Assembly (NCBI GenBank): GCA_044507695.1
Contig: JBIQJD010000002.1
Coordinates: 186,001 to 250,000, forward strand
Source of the DNA: JBIQJD01 sp044507695
GTDB lineage: Bacteria; Bacteroidota; Ignavibacteria; Ignavibacteriales; Ignavibacteriaceae
Direction of reading: 5' to 3'
Length of the DNA: 64,000 bases
Shown here in pieces: positions 1 through 9,273 of this stretch. The notes beneath the pieces were generated by a model. It ran no database searches, had not been told where the DNA came from, and saw only the letters and a program-made list of their open reading frames with translations. The position numbers and the translations under genes were made by a program. Every line of letters begins with the position of its first letter. Positions within the stretch are counted from its first letter, which is position 1.

Positions 1-190
1 CGGCATTTGCTTCTTTTATAAGATTGAATTGCTGCCAGAGCTGGTAGGATAAATCAGGCTGGTAGAAATAGTTTGTTTTTCTCTGAGGTTTGTTGTTTTT
101 AAAGGCTAAACTTATTGTTGTATCCTGTGCAGTTGAATTTTCCGCAGGCAGAAAGATTATAGCAGTAATTAATATTAAAATCAGTTTCAA
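1..190 (-). CDS. N-terminal part of a secreted protein, runs off the window edge
   Basis: Open frame of 63 codons on the minus strand, starting with TTG at 190 and still open at base 1. The first ~16 residues form a hydrophobic stretch (KLILILITAIIFL) followed by small residues and a likely cleavage near STAQ, so this looks like a Sec signal peptide. No ATG occurs before an upstream in-frame stop, which supports the TTG start. The visible mature part (rich in Lys, Gln, Tyr) matches no family I recognise. Product unknown; probably exported to the periplasm or outer membrane. Confidence 0.5.
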   Translation of the reverse strand, partial: MKLILILITAIIFLPAENSTAQDTTISLAFKNNKPQRKTNYFYQPDLSYQLWQQFNLIKEANA

Positions 191-396
191 TAAACTTCTA
201 AAAAAAATTTGAATTTTGGTTAGGAATAATTAGTTAATAAAATCTGAAACTTCAAGTCACATTGATGCCAAATATAAATCACCGGACTATGATGAGTTAA
301 AATTCGTTCAGCTTTTTGTGTTAAGCATCATTAAAATAACTATAGCTAAATTTTATATTGCAAACGAAATATGAATATACAAATTGGAGGAAAAAT

Positions 397-894
397 ATGG
401 CTACCGCAAAAGTTAAAACACTTGATGATCTTTTTCTTAACGAACTTAAGGATATGTACAATGCAGAGAATCAGCTTCTGAGAGCACTTCCTAAAATGGC
501 AAAGAAAGCGAAGACAGAGGAACTAAGAGACGCTCTTGAAACTCATGCGGAAGAGACGCAAAGGCAAATTGAACGGCTTGAAAAAGTTTTTCAGGAGATT
601 GACCAGGCTGCCAAAGGTAAAACCTGCCATGCAATGAAAGGCTTGATAGAAGAGGGAAATGAAATAATGGAAGAAACTTCGGATGATCCGGTAAGAGATG
701 CCGGAATAATTTCTGCAGCACAAAAAGTTGAACATTATGAAATTGCCAGTTACGGCACACTTGTAACTTTTGCCAGGAATCTTGGCCATAACAAAGCTGC
801 CGATCTTCTGGAAGAAACATTGAATGAAGAAAAGAAAACTGATAAGCTGCTAACTGAAATAGCTGAAAATGGTATCAATCAGGAAGCAGAATAA
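397..894 (+). CDS. Ferritin-like DUF892 (YciE/YciF-type) protein
   Basis: 165 aa, all-helical, with the DUF892 opening TLDDLFLNELKDMYNAENQL and paired acidic/His positions (EETQRQIERLE, EHYEIASYGTL) that in this family form a two-iron site in a four-helix bundle. YciE/YciF proteins are induced by osmotic and general stress in enterobacteria; the physiological role is poorly defined. The start is the ATG at 397, chosen because GGAGG lies 7 bases upstream; a longer TTG frame from 358 has no ribosome site. A strong terminator follows at 916-943, so it may be transcribed separately from the second helical-bundle gene. Family assignment is confident, function is inferred. Confidence 0.85.
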   Translation: MATAKVKTLDDLFLNELKDMYNAENQLLRALPKMAKKAKTEELRDALETHAEETQRQIERLEKVFQEIDQAAKGKTCHAMKGLIEEGNEIMEETSDDPVRDAGIISAAQKVEHYEIASYGTLVTFARNLGHNKAADLLEETLNEEKKTDKLLTEIAENGINQEAE

Positions 895-915
895 AATATT
901 TTAATTTGAATGATG

Positions 916-943
916 TACCGGCTTTTGTGCCGGTATTTTTTTT
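916..943 (+). terminator. Rho-independent terminator after the DUF892 gene
   Basis: Perfect 7-bp stem TACCGGC/GCCGGTA around a 6-base loop (TTTTGT), followed directly by eight T residues. It sits 22 bases after the stop of the ferritin-like gene and before the ribosome site of the next gene. Confidence 0.85.
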
Positions 944-958
944 AAAAAAGGAGATGAC

Positions 959-1411
959 ATGGCTGTAAACAATGAAAAAGTATTCAGCAGATTGAATGAT
1001 TTGATTGAAACATTAAAAGATGGTGAAAAAGGATTTAAAACTGCCGCTGATGGAGTTGAAGAAAATGATTTAAAATCTTTATTCAGACAGTTTTCGCATC
1101 AGCGGACAGAATATATTGATGAATTAAAAAAATTAGTAAGACAAATGGGTGGAGATGCTGATCAATCAGGCAGCATTACTGGTGCATTGCACAGAGGATG
1201 GATGGATATTAAATCTGCAGTTGCTAATAAAGATGCCGAAGCAATTTTAAATGAATGTGAAAGAGGTGAAGATGCTGCTGTAAAAGAATTTTCTGAAGCA
1301 CTAAATGAAGATTTGCCAGCCGATGTTAAATCAATTGTATCACGACAGTATGATGGAATCAAATCTGTTCATGATAATGTTAAGAGTTTGAGAGATTCAA
1401 GGCATAGCTGA
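959..1411 (+). CDS. PA2169-family four-helix-bundle protein (DUF2383)
   Basis: 150 aa, helical, with the pattern NDLIETLKDGEKGFKTAADG near the N-terminus and a second repeat of the same helix type (ILNECERGEDAAVKEFSEAL, ~residues 99-118). This matches the PA2169 / DUF2383 family, small ferritin-like proteins of unknown function often found with other stress proteins. An AAAAAAGGAG ribosome site lies just upstream of the ATG at 959. It follows another ferritin-like gene but is separated from it by a terminator. Whether it binds metal cannot be told from sequence alone. Confidence 0.8.
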   Translation: MAVNNEKVFSRLNDLIETLKDGEKGFKTAADGVEENDLKSLFRQFSHQRTEYIDELKKLVRQMGGDADQSGSITGALHRGWMDIKSAVANKDAEAILNECERGEDAAVKEFSEALNEDLPADVKSIVSRQYDGIKSVHDNVKSLRDSRHS

Positions 1412-1418
1412 TTTTTAT

Positions 1419-1442
1419 GCGGGGCTTCTCCGGGAGTCCCGC
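1419..1442. terminator. Hairpin between convergent genes
   Basis: GCGGG (1419-1423) pairs with CCCGC (1438-1442), with a further CTC/GAG pairing inside. It lies between the ends of the PA2169-family gene and the leftward gene at 1448. There is no T-run on either side, so a terminator role is plausible but not proven. Confidence 0.45.
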
Positions 1443-1447
1443 GTAAA

Positions 1448-1789
1448 TCAAAGTACCATTTTCCCAAGAGTTGATACGACTCCTTTAGGAAGTTTAAATT
1501 TTTGTCCTTTCAAAAAATCATCCGCTAGTAAATCAATCCATTCTTTAGAAATATTAAGACTTCCAATCAGAAGATAGTTTTCATCTTCTTCCGTAATTAA
1601 AGAATATTCCTTTACTCTTATTTCAAGCGGCTCTGCTTCACCTTTAAGATTTATTTTAAGATATATATTTTTTTCTTCAGAATTAATTTTAAAATCAAGC
1701 ATAGTTCCATACCTTTCAAATTTGCTTTTTAATACTTTCTCTGCAATGAATGAAACAGTTTTATCTTTAATTGAGTTGAGAAATCCCAT
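1448..1789 (-). CDS. Conserved hypothetical cytoplasmic protein, 113 aa
   Basis: No signal peptide or membrane helix. The N-terminal ~25 residues are an amphipathic helix (MGFLNSIKDKTVSFIAEKVL), followed by alternating beta strands (DFKINSEEKNIYLKINLKGE, PLEIRVKEYSLI) and a C-terminal segment with a WIDLLADDFL helix. The strand-rich centre resembles a small lipid- or sterol-carrier-like fold, but I cannot name a family. Its ATG overlaps the stop of the upstream Omp85-like gene by one base (TAATG), so the two are almost certainly co-transcribed and translationally coupled. Function unknown. Confidence 0.6.
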   Translation of the reverse strand: MGFLNSIKDKTVSFIAEKVLKSKFERYGTMLDFKINSEEKNIYLKINLKGEAEPLEIRVKEYSLITEEDENYLLIGSLNISKEWIDLLADDFLKGQKFKLPKGVVSTLGKMVL

Positions 1790-3543
1790 TATTTTCTTCC
1801 GTTAATTGTTATTACAGCAGGACGGTCAAAAGAAATGATTCTTGAACCAAAAATTAATTTTCCTGTGAATATAATTTTTAAATCAGCACTGCTGCTTACG
1901 GGAGTAAATGGATTGTAAACCAGTGATACTTCAAAATTGGCGCGCGCAATTGATTCATTATTAAACCTGATGCCTGCACCGTATCCCTGGTATAATTTAC
2001 TGCTTGTTAAATTATTTTTCCTGTCTCCAATAACACCAAAATCTGCGAACAAAATTCCGCCAATAACAAAGCCAAGCGGAGCAAAAGGACTGAATATTAA
2101 TGCTTCTGCATTTGCAGTAATTTTTTTTGTACCGAATAATGCAAACCGGTTAAATCCTCTCAATCCATTCTGAGAATCCAGATAAACTTGCTCACCTTCA
2201 AATAAGTTGAATCCGTACAAATAATTGTTATCAAACAGAAATCTCAATTTCCAGTTCCCTTTAGTAATTAAAGGTGAATGATAAAGCAGATTAAAGTTGT
2301 ACACATTCTGCAGCCATTTATTTTGATCTTTATATCCGCCGAACATAAAAGATGCAGAGAAATAGCCAGCATTCTCCACTCTTCTTGAATAAACTGCTTC
2401 AAACCCTGAATACCACCTTTTACTAAATTCACGTTCTTCAATTCCGCCGGTAACAGAAATATATCCGCCGGTAGGAACATCTTCAGTAATACCAAATCCG
2501 CTTAAGTAATGTTCTTTGTAAAATCTTTGATTAATAATTCCCGCACTTAAAAGATAAAGGGTTTTGTTTTGAAAAATCCTGTTTTGATATTCGGTAACCA
2601 GCGGACGTTCAGAATGATTTAATCTTGATACTCTTGCTGATGTAACTATTCTTGTATTTTTTTTAAAGAGTTTTGATCCGAAAAATGGCGTGTAAGATTT
2701 CCCCAGCCAAAAATCCTGCATATTAAATTTGTATGGAAGCGAGATGAAATTTCCATTATTATCAAAATAATTGAAGTATCCGTTCTCCCATTTAAAACTG
2801 AATCCACCCGCTGCTTCTAATAAATTTGTAACAAACGGTCTGGAAAAGTTTAGCATTTTGCTTGTAAAATTTCTGTTTGCCTCCAGCTCAGTTCCTGCAT
2901 TAATATATGATCCGGCAATATTCATTGCGTAGTACCTTAATGTGCCGCCCAAACCGATTGATTTATCTTCATCATGAGTTAAGGCTGCATCAAGTTTATG
3001 GCCTAAACCAATAATATTATCATCACGGAATCCAAAATATGAATTTTTGTTTTTTGTATCGTACGAGATAAGAAAGGTGAGAGTCCACATATCTTTTGTG
3101 GTAACGACAACTACGGCACTGTCTTCTTCTTTACTTTCGATAGTTATCCGGGCATCGAGAAAATAGCCGGCGCTTCGTAACAGACGCTCACTTTCACTTA
3201 ATTCTACGGCATCAATAGCATCACCTTCGCTGAAAAGCAGTGCGTTTCTTACAACCCATTCTCTTGTTTCAAAATGCAGAGCATTTCCTATTTGCCCAAG
3301 CCATGAAGTATCACTTCCGTTTTGTTCATCCACCGAAGGGCCGGAAACATCTAAAATCCTGATACTAATTTTCTTAATGATTTTACCTTCTGATTTTAGA
3401 TATTCCTCGTATTTTTCATTAGTATCAACTTTAAATACAGGATCATCATTCAGATTTCCTTCGTTGATTGAACCGGCTTGTGCAGATAAAGTGAGCGGAA
3501 GAAAACAAAGTACAATTAGCAGTAATGAAATTATATATACCAT
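1789..3543 (-). CDS. Omp85/BamA-like outer-membrane protein with POTRA domain
   Basis: 584 aa with a signal peptide (MVYIISLLLIVLCFLPLTLS, cleavage near AQA). Residues ~50-160 look like a POTRA domain: a strand on the KKISIRILDVSGPS motif, then REWVVRNALLFSEGD, SESERLLRSAGYFLDARITI and VVVTTKDMWTL, the usual order in BamA/TamA/ShlB relatives. The remaining ~400 residues are aromatic-rich beta strands with Gly turns and a Phe/Tyr-rich C-terminus, as in a 16-stranded barrel. One POTRA means it is not BamA itself. Likely a TamA-like or surface-antigen (D15) barrel; its substrate is unknown. It is coupled to the small hypothetical gene downstream. Confidence 0.75.
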   Translation of the reverse strand: MVYIISLLLIVLCFLPLTLSAQAGSINEGNLNDDPVFKVDTNEKYEEYLKSEGKIIKKISIRILDVSGPSVDEQNGSDTSWLGQIGNALHFETREWVVRNALLFSEGDAIDAVELSESERLLRSAGYFLDARITIESKEEDSAVVVVTTKDMWTLTFLISYDTKNKNSYFGFRDDNIIGLGHKLDAALTHDEDKSIGLGGTLRYYAMNIAGSYINAGTELEANRNFTSKMLNFSRPFVTNLLEAAGGFSFKWENGYFNYFDNNGNFISLPYKFNMQDFWLGKSYTPFFGSKLFKKNTRIVTSARVSRLNHSERPLVTEYQNRIFQNKTLYLLSAGIINQRFYKEHYLSGFGITEDVPTGGYISVTGGIEEREFSKRWYSGFEAVYSRRVENAGYFSASFMFGGYKDQNKWLQNVYNFNLLYHSPLITKGNWKLRFLFDNNYLYGFNLFEGEQVYLDSQNGLRGFNRFALFGTKKITANAEALIFSPFAPLGFVIGGILFADFGVIGDRKNNLTSSKLYQGYGAGIRFNNESIARANFEVSLVYNPFTPVSSSADLKIIFTGKLIFGSRIISFDRPAVITINGRK

Positions 3544-3714
3544 CCATTTTTTAATAATGAAATTAGTTAAAACGAACTTGTCTATATGTGATGAAAGGTT
3601 AAAAATATAATTAAGCGATTCATATTGTAATATTTAATTGTTGCAATGCGATTGCATTTAATTTAATTTGTTCTGCAAGGAATTTATTTCTCCGTCTAAT
3701 CTGGCATAATTATT

Positions 3715-6201
3715 ATGTTAAAAAATAAATTTAGATTATTCGCTGTTCTTATTATTTCAATCATTGCAGCAATTTTACTCTTCAATCAGTTTTATGTTGA
3801 TATACATCAATCAGGCGGAATAAAACTTCAATTAAATCAGGATGAGATTGAACAGAAAGCTGCAGTGTTAGCACGTGAGATAAATTTTGAAAATGTAAAT
3901 TCACCAATCAATGCAAATCTTTCTTCTGATGAAAAATTAATTGAAGCAGTTCAGCGGAAACTAGGGATAAAAAAATCAAACGCATTTTTCCGTGATTCAT
4001 TGGATGCTTACTTCTGGGAAGTTAACTGGAAGCCATTTAATGAACCTGGCGTTAATGTTTCAACAAACAATAACAATCAGGAAATAAATGTAAGTTTTTC
4101 CAGTGAATTGAAATTACGGTTCAACGGGGAAGGAAGATTATTATATCTTTATCGCCGGATTGATGATTCAACATTCCTACCATATATCACTTCTGATGAA
4201 GCAAAAAAGCTTGCGGAAGATTTTGCAGCCAGATATGCCGGATTGAAAATATCAGCACAAGCAGACACAGGCTCATCCCGATTAACGAAAGAACAACAAA
4301 CGAACACACCCGGTTTCGGCGGTAATGGTTATGAATTTAAAAATGAAAATAGGATTGAGCAGAAAAACAGAACCGATTATGAGTTCTTCTGGGAATCAGA
4401 AACGGGAGTGGAAGGAACAAATAAAGTTGTTAAAATTTCAACTGCCGGAAATATAATCAGTTCGTTTGATATGAGTTATGAATCGGATGTAAGAATTGAT
4501 TCAGAGCAGAATGAAATATTTAAAATTATATCAAAAGTAGTTTTCTACATTTTTATATTTATTCTTCTTGCAATTATTGCTTACAGAAGAATCAAAGCTT
4601 ATGAGATAGGTTTTAGAATTGCGCTTATACTTGGATCAATTGTTGCAGTTTGTTCCGGCATTGAAATCTATATGAACCTTAATACAGATTTGGGATGGGA
4701 ATCTCTCATACCACTTCTAATTGGTCCGTTGATGTTTGGTGCGGCGATTGTACTTGTGTGGGGAGCGAGCGAAACGATAACACGTGAAGTTTGGAAATCA
4801 AAATTTATTACTTTGGACCTGGCTACCAAAGGCTACATTTTCCACTCACTTACAGGTAAAGCAGTTATTAAAGGTATCAGTTTCGGGTTTTTGATTTCAA
4901 TAATTATGCTTTTTCTTACCGCATTGATAAATTCTTTTGCACCAATTGTTTATTACCCGGAAGACGATTTACTGAAACACCTTAGTTCTGTTAGTCCTGC
5001 TCTTAGTTTATTAATCAATAATATTTACTCTGCTATTTTCCTGGCTGGAGTGTTTTTTATTTTTATTGTTTCAGGATTAAAACGCAGGTTTGTATCTTCT
5101 CCTATATTAATTCTGATATGTGCATTGATTTGGGGAATAGGAAATATCGGGGATATGCAGCCTGTATATCTCAGTTTTCTTTTTGAATTTTTTATCGGTG
5201 CGGCATTTGTTTATGTTTTTATAAGAACCGATGTGCTTACTATTCTTTTCACGATGATAACTTTCGATACCTTTTATTCCGGGTTTACTTTTTTTACAAC
5301 GGGAAATCCTTCCTTCATGCAGGATGGCTATTTCCTTTTTGTGCTTCTTCTGTTGAGCATAATTGCCGGGGCAATTGCAATTTTCACAGCAGATAAGATT
5401 TCAGAGTATGATAGTATTACTCCCGCGTTTGCAAAAAACATAACTGAAAGGCAGCGGCTTCAGCGTGAATTAGAAATTGCACGTGATGTTCAAATGAGTT
5501 TCTTACCTAAATCAACTCCTGATTTTTCCGGATTGGATATTGCTTCACAATGTATTCCCGCTCATGAGGTTGGAGGTGATTACTATGATTTTGTTAAACT
5601 TGATAAGAACAGATTAGGGATTATAATTGGTGATGTTTCCGGAAAGGGAACAGAAGCTGCATTTTATATGACATTAACTAAAGGATTTTTAAAGGCATTA
5701 TCACGCTCCTCTGATTCTCCGGCTGCAGTTCTATCTAATATGAACGAATTGTTTTATGAAAATGTGGAGCGCGGAACATTCATAAGTATGATTTATGGGA
5801 TTTTTGATATAGAAAAAAATGCATTAAAGCTTGCGCGTGCAGGGCATAATCCGGTTATTGTAAGAAAACAATCTGCAGAAATAGAATTACTTAATCCGAC
5901 TGGTTTAGCACTTGGTTTGGAAAGGGGAAGTATTTTTAACAAAACAATACAGGAATGTGAAGTAAAATTTTCTGCCGGAGATGTTTTTATTTTTTATACA
6001 GATGGATTTACAGAGGCAATGAACAGCAGCCGCGGTGAATTTGGTGAGAAAAGGTTAACAGAAATCGTAATAAACTCAGCAAGTATGTCTTCATCAGAGC
6101 TTCTTACAACTATTACAGCAGAAGTTAAACAATTCATTGGCAAAGCCCGCCAGCATGATGATATGACGATGGTAATAGTAAAAATAAATTCTTTTGTTTA
6201 A
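3715..6201 (+). CDS. Membrane-bound SpoIIE/RsbU-type PP2C serine phosphatase with periplasmic sensor
   Basis: 828 aa. One N-terminal membrane helix (~5-24) is followed by a periplasmic region of ~240 residues. Then come about nine membrane helices (~270-570), a short coiled linker (ERQRLQRELEIARDVQMSFL, ~580-600) and a C-terminal PP2C domain (~605-826). PP2C metal and catalytic motifs are present: VGGDYYDF, GDVSGKG, FYTDGFTEA and RQHDDMTMV. Enzymes of this type dephosphorylate anti-sigma-antagonist or STAS proteins in partner-switching control. No anti-sigma factor or STAS gene lies nearby, so the target is unknown. ATG start at 3715. The PP2C call is firm; the signal sensed is not visible. 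Confidence 0.85.
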   Translation: MLKNKFRLFAVLIISIIAAILLFNQFYVDIHQSGGIKLQLNQDEIEQKAAVLAREINFENVNSPINANLSSDEKLIEAVQRKLGIKKSNAFFRDSLDAYFWEVNWKPFNEPGVNVSTNNNNQEINVSFSSELKLRFNGEGRLLYLYRRIDDSTFLPYITSDEAKKLAEDFAARYAGLKISAQADTGSSRLTKEQQTNTPGFGGNGYEFKNENRIEQKNRTDYEFFWESETGVEGTNKVVKISTAGNIISSFDMSYESDVRIDSEQNEIFKIISKVVFYIFIFILLAIIAYRRIKAYEIGFRIALILGSIVAVCSGIEIYMNLNTDLGWESLIPLLIGPLMFGAAIVLVWGASETITREVWKSKFITLDLATKGYIFHSLTGKAVIKGISFGFLISIIMLFLTALINSFAPIVYYPEDDLLKHLSSVSPALSLLINNIYSAIFLAGVFFIFIVSGLKRRFVSSPILILICALIWGIGNIGDMQPVYLSFLFEFFIGAAFVYVFIRTDVLTILFTMITFDTFYSGFTFFTTGNPSFMQDGYFLFVLLLLSIIAGAIAIFTADKISEYDSITPAFAKNITERQRLQRELEIARDVQMSFLPKSTPDFSGLDIASQCIPAHEVGGDYYDFVKLDKNRLGIIIGDVSGKGTEAAFYMTLTKGFLKALSRSSDSPAAVLSNMNELFYENVERGTFISMIYGIFDIEKNALKLARAGHNPVIVRKQSAEIELLNPTGLALGLERGSIFNKTIQECEVKFSAGDVFIFYTDGFTEAMNSSRGEFGEKRLTEIVINSASMSSSELLTTITAEVKQFIGKARQHDDMTMVIVKINSFV

Positions 6202-6268
6202 GTATCTTCTATGTTGCTTTAAAAAAATAATAAATATATCTTGCGCACCAAAACAATCAAGAAAGAAT

Positions 6269-8977
6269 ATGAATAGATTTATACATCTCGCTGTATGGGT
6301 GGCTTTTTGTGCCGCTTCTTTTGCTATTGTCCCGCCTAAATCTTCAGTTAAAGCTCCGGAAAATTTTAAGCAATTGAAAAAAAGAATCGCTTCAGAGTAT
6401 AAAGAAGGATACTTTGCTAATAAATTTGCTGAGCGAAAGCATCATGCGCAGATGCTCTCAAAAGGTGTTTCACCAAAAATTGCTTTGGCCGCAGATACTG
6501 TTCATGCAATTACACTTCTTGGAAGATACAGTGATGCAACGCCTATTTATTCCGCTGAAGCGTTTCAAAAACATCTTTTTGATGGACCGAATCCTACCGG
6601 TACAGTAACAGATTATTTTTGGGAAACATCATACGGTCAACTCTATTTTACCGGTTCATGTGCCGGCTGGTTTAACATGCCAAGAAAAATGTCTGAGTAT
6701 GTTGGAGATAATAATGGATTGGGTACAAGCGGCGGTCCGCGGTTCACACTTGAACTTGTGAAAGCTGCCGACAGCACAATGAATTTTGCTGATTATATAC
6801 AATACTATGATGGCAGTGGAAATCCACGTATCGGTTTTATTGCAGTTGTGCATTCCGGAAGCGATGCTGCTTCCGGCGGGAACAATATTTGGTCTCACCG
6901 CTGGAATTTCAGAATGGTTAATGGAAACAAACCTTATACTACAAACGATATAGACCCGGTTTCCGGTAAATATGTATTAATCGATGGAGATTATGCCATA
7001 CAATCTGAACTTGAAGGATCAAGCAATTTCAATGGACCAATAAAATCTATCGGAGTTTTTGCTCATGAGTTTGGACATATATTTGGTTTGCCTGATTTGT
7101 ATGATACTGATAACAGCAGTGAAGGTTTGGGTAACTGGTGTTTAATGGCAGGTGGATCATACGGAGGAAATGGAGCAACTCCCGAAACACCGGTTCATCT
7201 CAGTGCCTGGGCTAAACAGGAATTGGGCTGGGTGGTTCCAATAACTGTAACTTCACAATTGAGAGATCTTGAAATACCAAATGTAGAAGAGAACCAGGTT
7301 ATATATAAATTGTGGAAAAAGGATCAGCCAAACTCCAATGAATATTTTTTAGTTGAACATAGGGATTGGATCGGATTTGATTCACATATTTATATTCCCG
7401 GTCTTTTAATATATCATATTGATGATAATCTTAGTACAAATACAAATGAAGATCATCCTCTGATTGATGTTGAACAGGCTGATGGACTTAGAAATCTGAA
7501 TCTTGGCCAGAACAGAGGTGATGCCGGTGATCCATTCCCCGGTACAAGTAAAAATACAACCTTTGATTTTTTATCTAAACCTAAAAGCACATCATACAGC
7601 AATGAAAATACATTTGTATCTGTTAGAAATATCCATCGCCAGGATCCTTACATGGTAGCTACACTTGATGTTGGCACAGTTCCTTTTGTCGTTATTGATC
7701 AGGTTAGTGTTAAAGAAAATATAGCAGGCAATGGCAGAGTAGAGCAGGGTGAAATTGGCGATCTGGAATTGAAATTTAGAAATATTGAATCTGTAAATTC
7801 TCTTGAAACAAAATTCAGTTTTAGTTTTGATGATCCTGAAATTGAACTATTAGCACCGGAATATTCAGTTTCTGTTAATGCAAACAGCTTAAAAGATGCT
7901 TCAGTAACTACAGCATTTAGAATAAAGCCTGAATTTGTAAGTAAAATGTTATACCTGAAATATAGAGTTGAAAGTGAAGGGAATGATTATTCTGATAGTA
8001 TAAAAATTACTTTTGGTATACCCGAAGCACTTGTGGTTTCCAAAACCAGCCAGAATAATTTGTTTGGTTATTATGATACAGTGCTAACTGCCCTGGGTTA
8101 CACAATTGAGGAAGTTGAAAATAAAAATATTGCTGAGTTGTTATCCGATAGAAAATTAGTTGTTTACTTTAGCGGGAAAACTTTGGATTCAATGTTTACT
8201 GCTGCTGAAATTGATTCTTTGACATCATTCATTAATTCCGGGGGACATCTGCTTCTGAGCGGACAAAATCTCCCCGAATACCTGGAAAAGAATTATGAAT
8301 CATTCCTTGCTGATGAATTAGAAGTTGATTGGGTAAAATCAGGTAATATTTTTGCTTATAGAAATGTGTATGGAATACCTTCCGATGTAATCGGGAATCA
8401 AATTCCTTATTTTTCTATTTGGGGATCAGAAGGAGCTCAAAATGAAACTAGTCCTGATATAATAAGTTCTTTAGGCAACTTTAATCTTTCATTTTCATAC
8501 AAGGAAAATACTACCGAAGGAGCCGGCGGCTGGATTGAAAAACCTTCCGGAGCAAAAATTATTTTACTCGGCTTTGGTTTTGAAAGTATAAGTAATCCGG
8601 AATCGGATAAATCACGTGATCAGATAATGCAGATTTTAACAGACTGGCTGAACACAGTTTCATCTGTTGATGATCATGAAGTGCCATTCAGTTTTGATCT
8701 GGCTCAGAATTATCCTAATCCATTTAATCCATCAACAAAAATAAGGTTTACTGTTCCGGCATCAACTAACGGAACACAGAAAATCCTGCTTAAAATTTAT
8801 GATGTTCTGGGAAATGAAGTATCTACTTTAATAAATGAAGAGCTTTCTCCCGGCATTTATGAGAAAGAATTTAATGCTGTTAATAATTCTGGCGCTTCAC
8901 TTGCAAGCGGAGTATATTATTACCAGTTGAAAATGGATAATCTTGTACAAACCAAAAAGATGATGGTATTAAAATAA
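6269..8977 (+). CDS. Secreted M6-family metalloprotease with T9SS C-terminal sorting domain
   Basis: 902 aa. Signal peptide MNRFIHLAVWVAFCAASFA, then a propeptide-like segment and the zinc protease domain with HEFGHIFGLPD (H266, E267, H270, D276). This is the immune inhibitor A / M6 signature. After a Gly/Ser-containing middle domain, the last ~90 residues form a type A T9SS sorting domain: QNYPNPFNPSTKIRF, then YDVLGNEVSTL, ASGVYYYQL and a basic tail KKMMVLK. Expected route: Sec to periplasm, then T9SS to the cell surface, where the domain is cleaved. The ATG at 6269 is preferred over an in-frame TTG at 6194, which lies inside the phosphatase gene. Substrate unknown; probably nutrient protein hydrolysis. 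Confidence 0.92.
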   Translation: MNRFIHLAVWVAFCAASFAIVPPKSSVKAPENFKQLKKRIASEYKEGYFANKFAERKHHAQMLSKGVSPKIALAADTVHAITLLGRYSDATPIYSAEAFQKHLFDGPNPTGTVTDYFWETSYGQLYFTGSCAGWFNMPRKMSEYVGDNNGLGTSGGPRFTLELVKAADSTMNFADYIQYYDGSGNPRIGFIAVVHSGSDAASGGNNIWSHRWNFRMVNGNKPYTTNDIDPVSGKYVLIDGDYAIQSELEGSSNFNGPIKSIGVFAHEFGHIFGLPDLYDTDNSSEGLGNWCLMAGGSYGGNGATPETPVHLSAWAKQELGWVVPITVTSQLRDLEIPNVEENQVIYKLWKKDQPNSNEYFLVEHRDWIGFDSHIYIPGLLIYHIDDNLSTNTNEDHPLIDVEQADGLRNLNLGQNRGDAGDPFPGTSKNTTFDFLSKPKSTSYSNENTFVSVRNIHRQDPYMVATLDVGTVPFVVIDQVSVKENIAGNGRVEQGEIGDLELKFRNIESVNSLETKFSFSFDDPEIELLAPEYSVSVNANSLKDASVTTAFRIKPEFVSKMLYLKYRVESEGNDYSDSIKITFGIPEALVVSKTSQNNLFGYYDTVLTALGYTIEEVENKNIAELLSDRKLVVYFSGKTLDSMFTAAEIDSLTSFINSGGHLLLSGQNLPEYLEKNYESFLADELEVDWVKSGNIFAYRNVYGIPSDVIGNQIPYFSIWGSEGAQNETSPDIISSLGNFNLSFSYKENTTEGAGGWIEKPSGAKIILLGFGFESISNPESDKSRDQIMQILTDWLNTVSSVDDHEVPFSFDLAQNYPNPFNPSTKIRFTVPASTNGTQKILLKIYDVLGNEVSTLINEELSPGIYEKEFNAVNNSGASLASGVYYYQLKMDNLVQTKKMMVLK

Positions 8978-9013
8978 TTCTTAATTAAAATTTTTTTAAG
9001 ATGATTTTTCTTG

Positions 9014-9036
9014 CGCCGGATTCATCCGGCGTTTTT
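9014..9036 (+). terminator. Rho-independent terminator after the M6 protease
   Basis: Perfect 7-bp stem CGCCGGA/TCCGGCG with a TTCA loop, followed by five T. It ends the protease transcript. The remaining ~235 bases up to the citrate synthase start contain no gene that I can see. Confidence 0.85.
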
Positions 9037-9273
9037 ATTTTAAAGGATTTTCTTTCTATAAGATTAAAAACTATACTGAAGTTCAACTTTTAATCCTCAA
9101 TCCACCATTTCAATTTTTTATCTTAAAGAAACAGCAAAAACCATCCTTGTATAAATTTTAACTGTATTATTACTCAATATCCTATTTGCTAATTATTGAA
9201 GAAGTGAGAAAAATAGCCTAATTTGCAGGCTAAAATATTTTTACCTCCACCTAAAGAGAACAGAGGATTCGGA

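Noticed and set aside
8700..8975. Repeat with 52220-52480 (both NYPNPFNPST ends)
   Set aside because: Similarity is at the protein level from a shared T9SS domain, not a DNA repeat.
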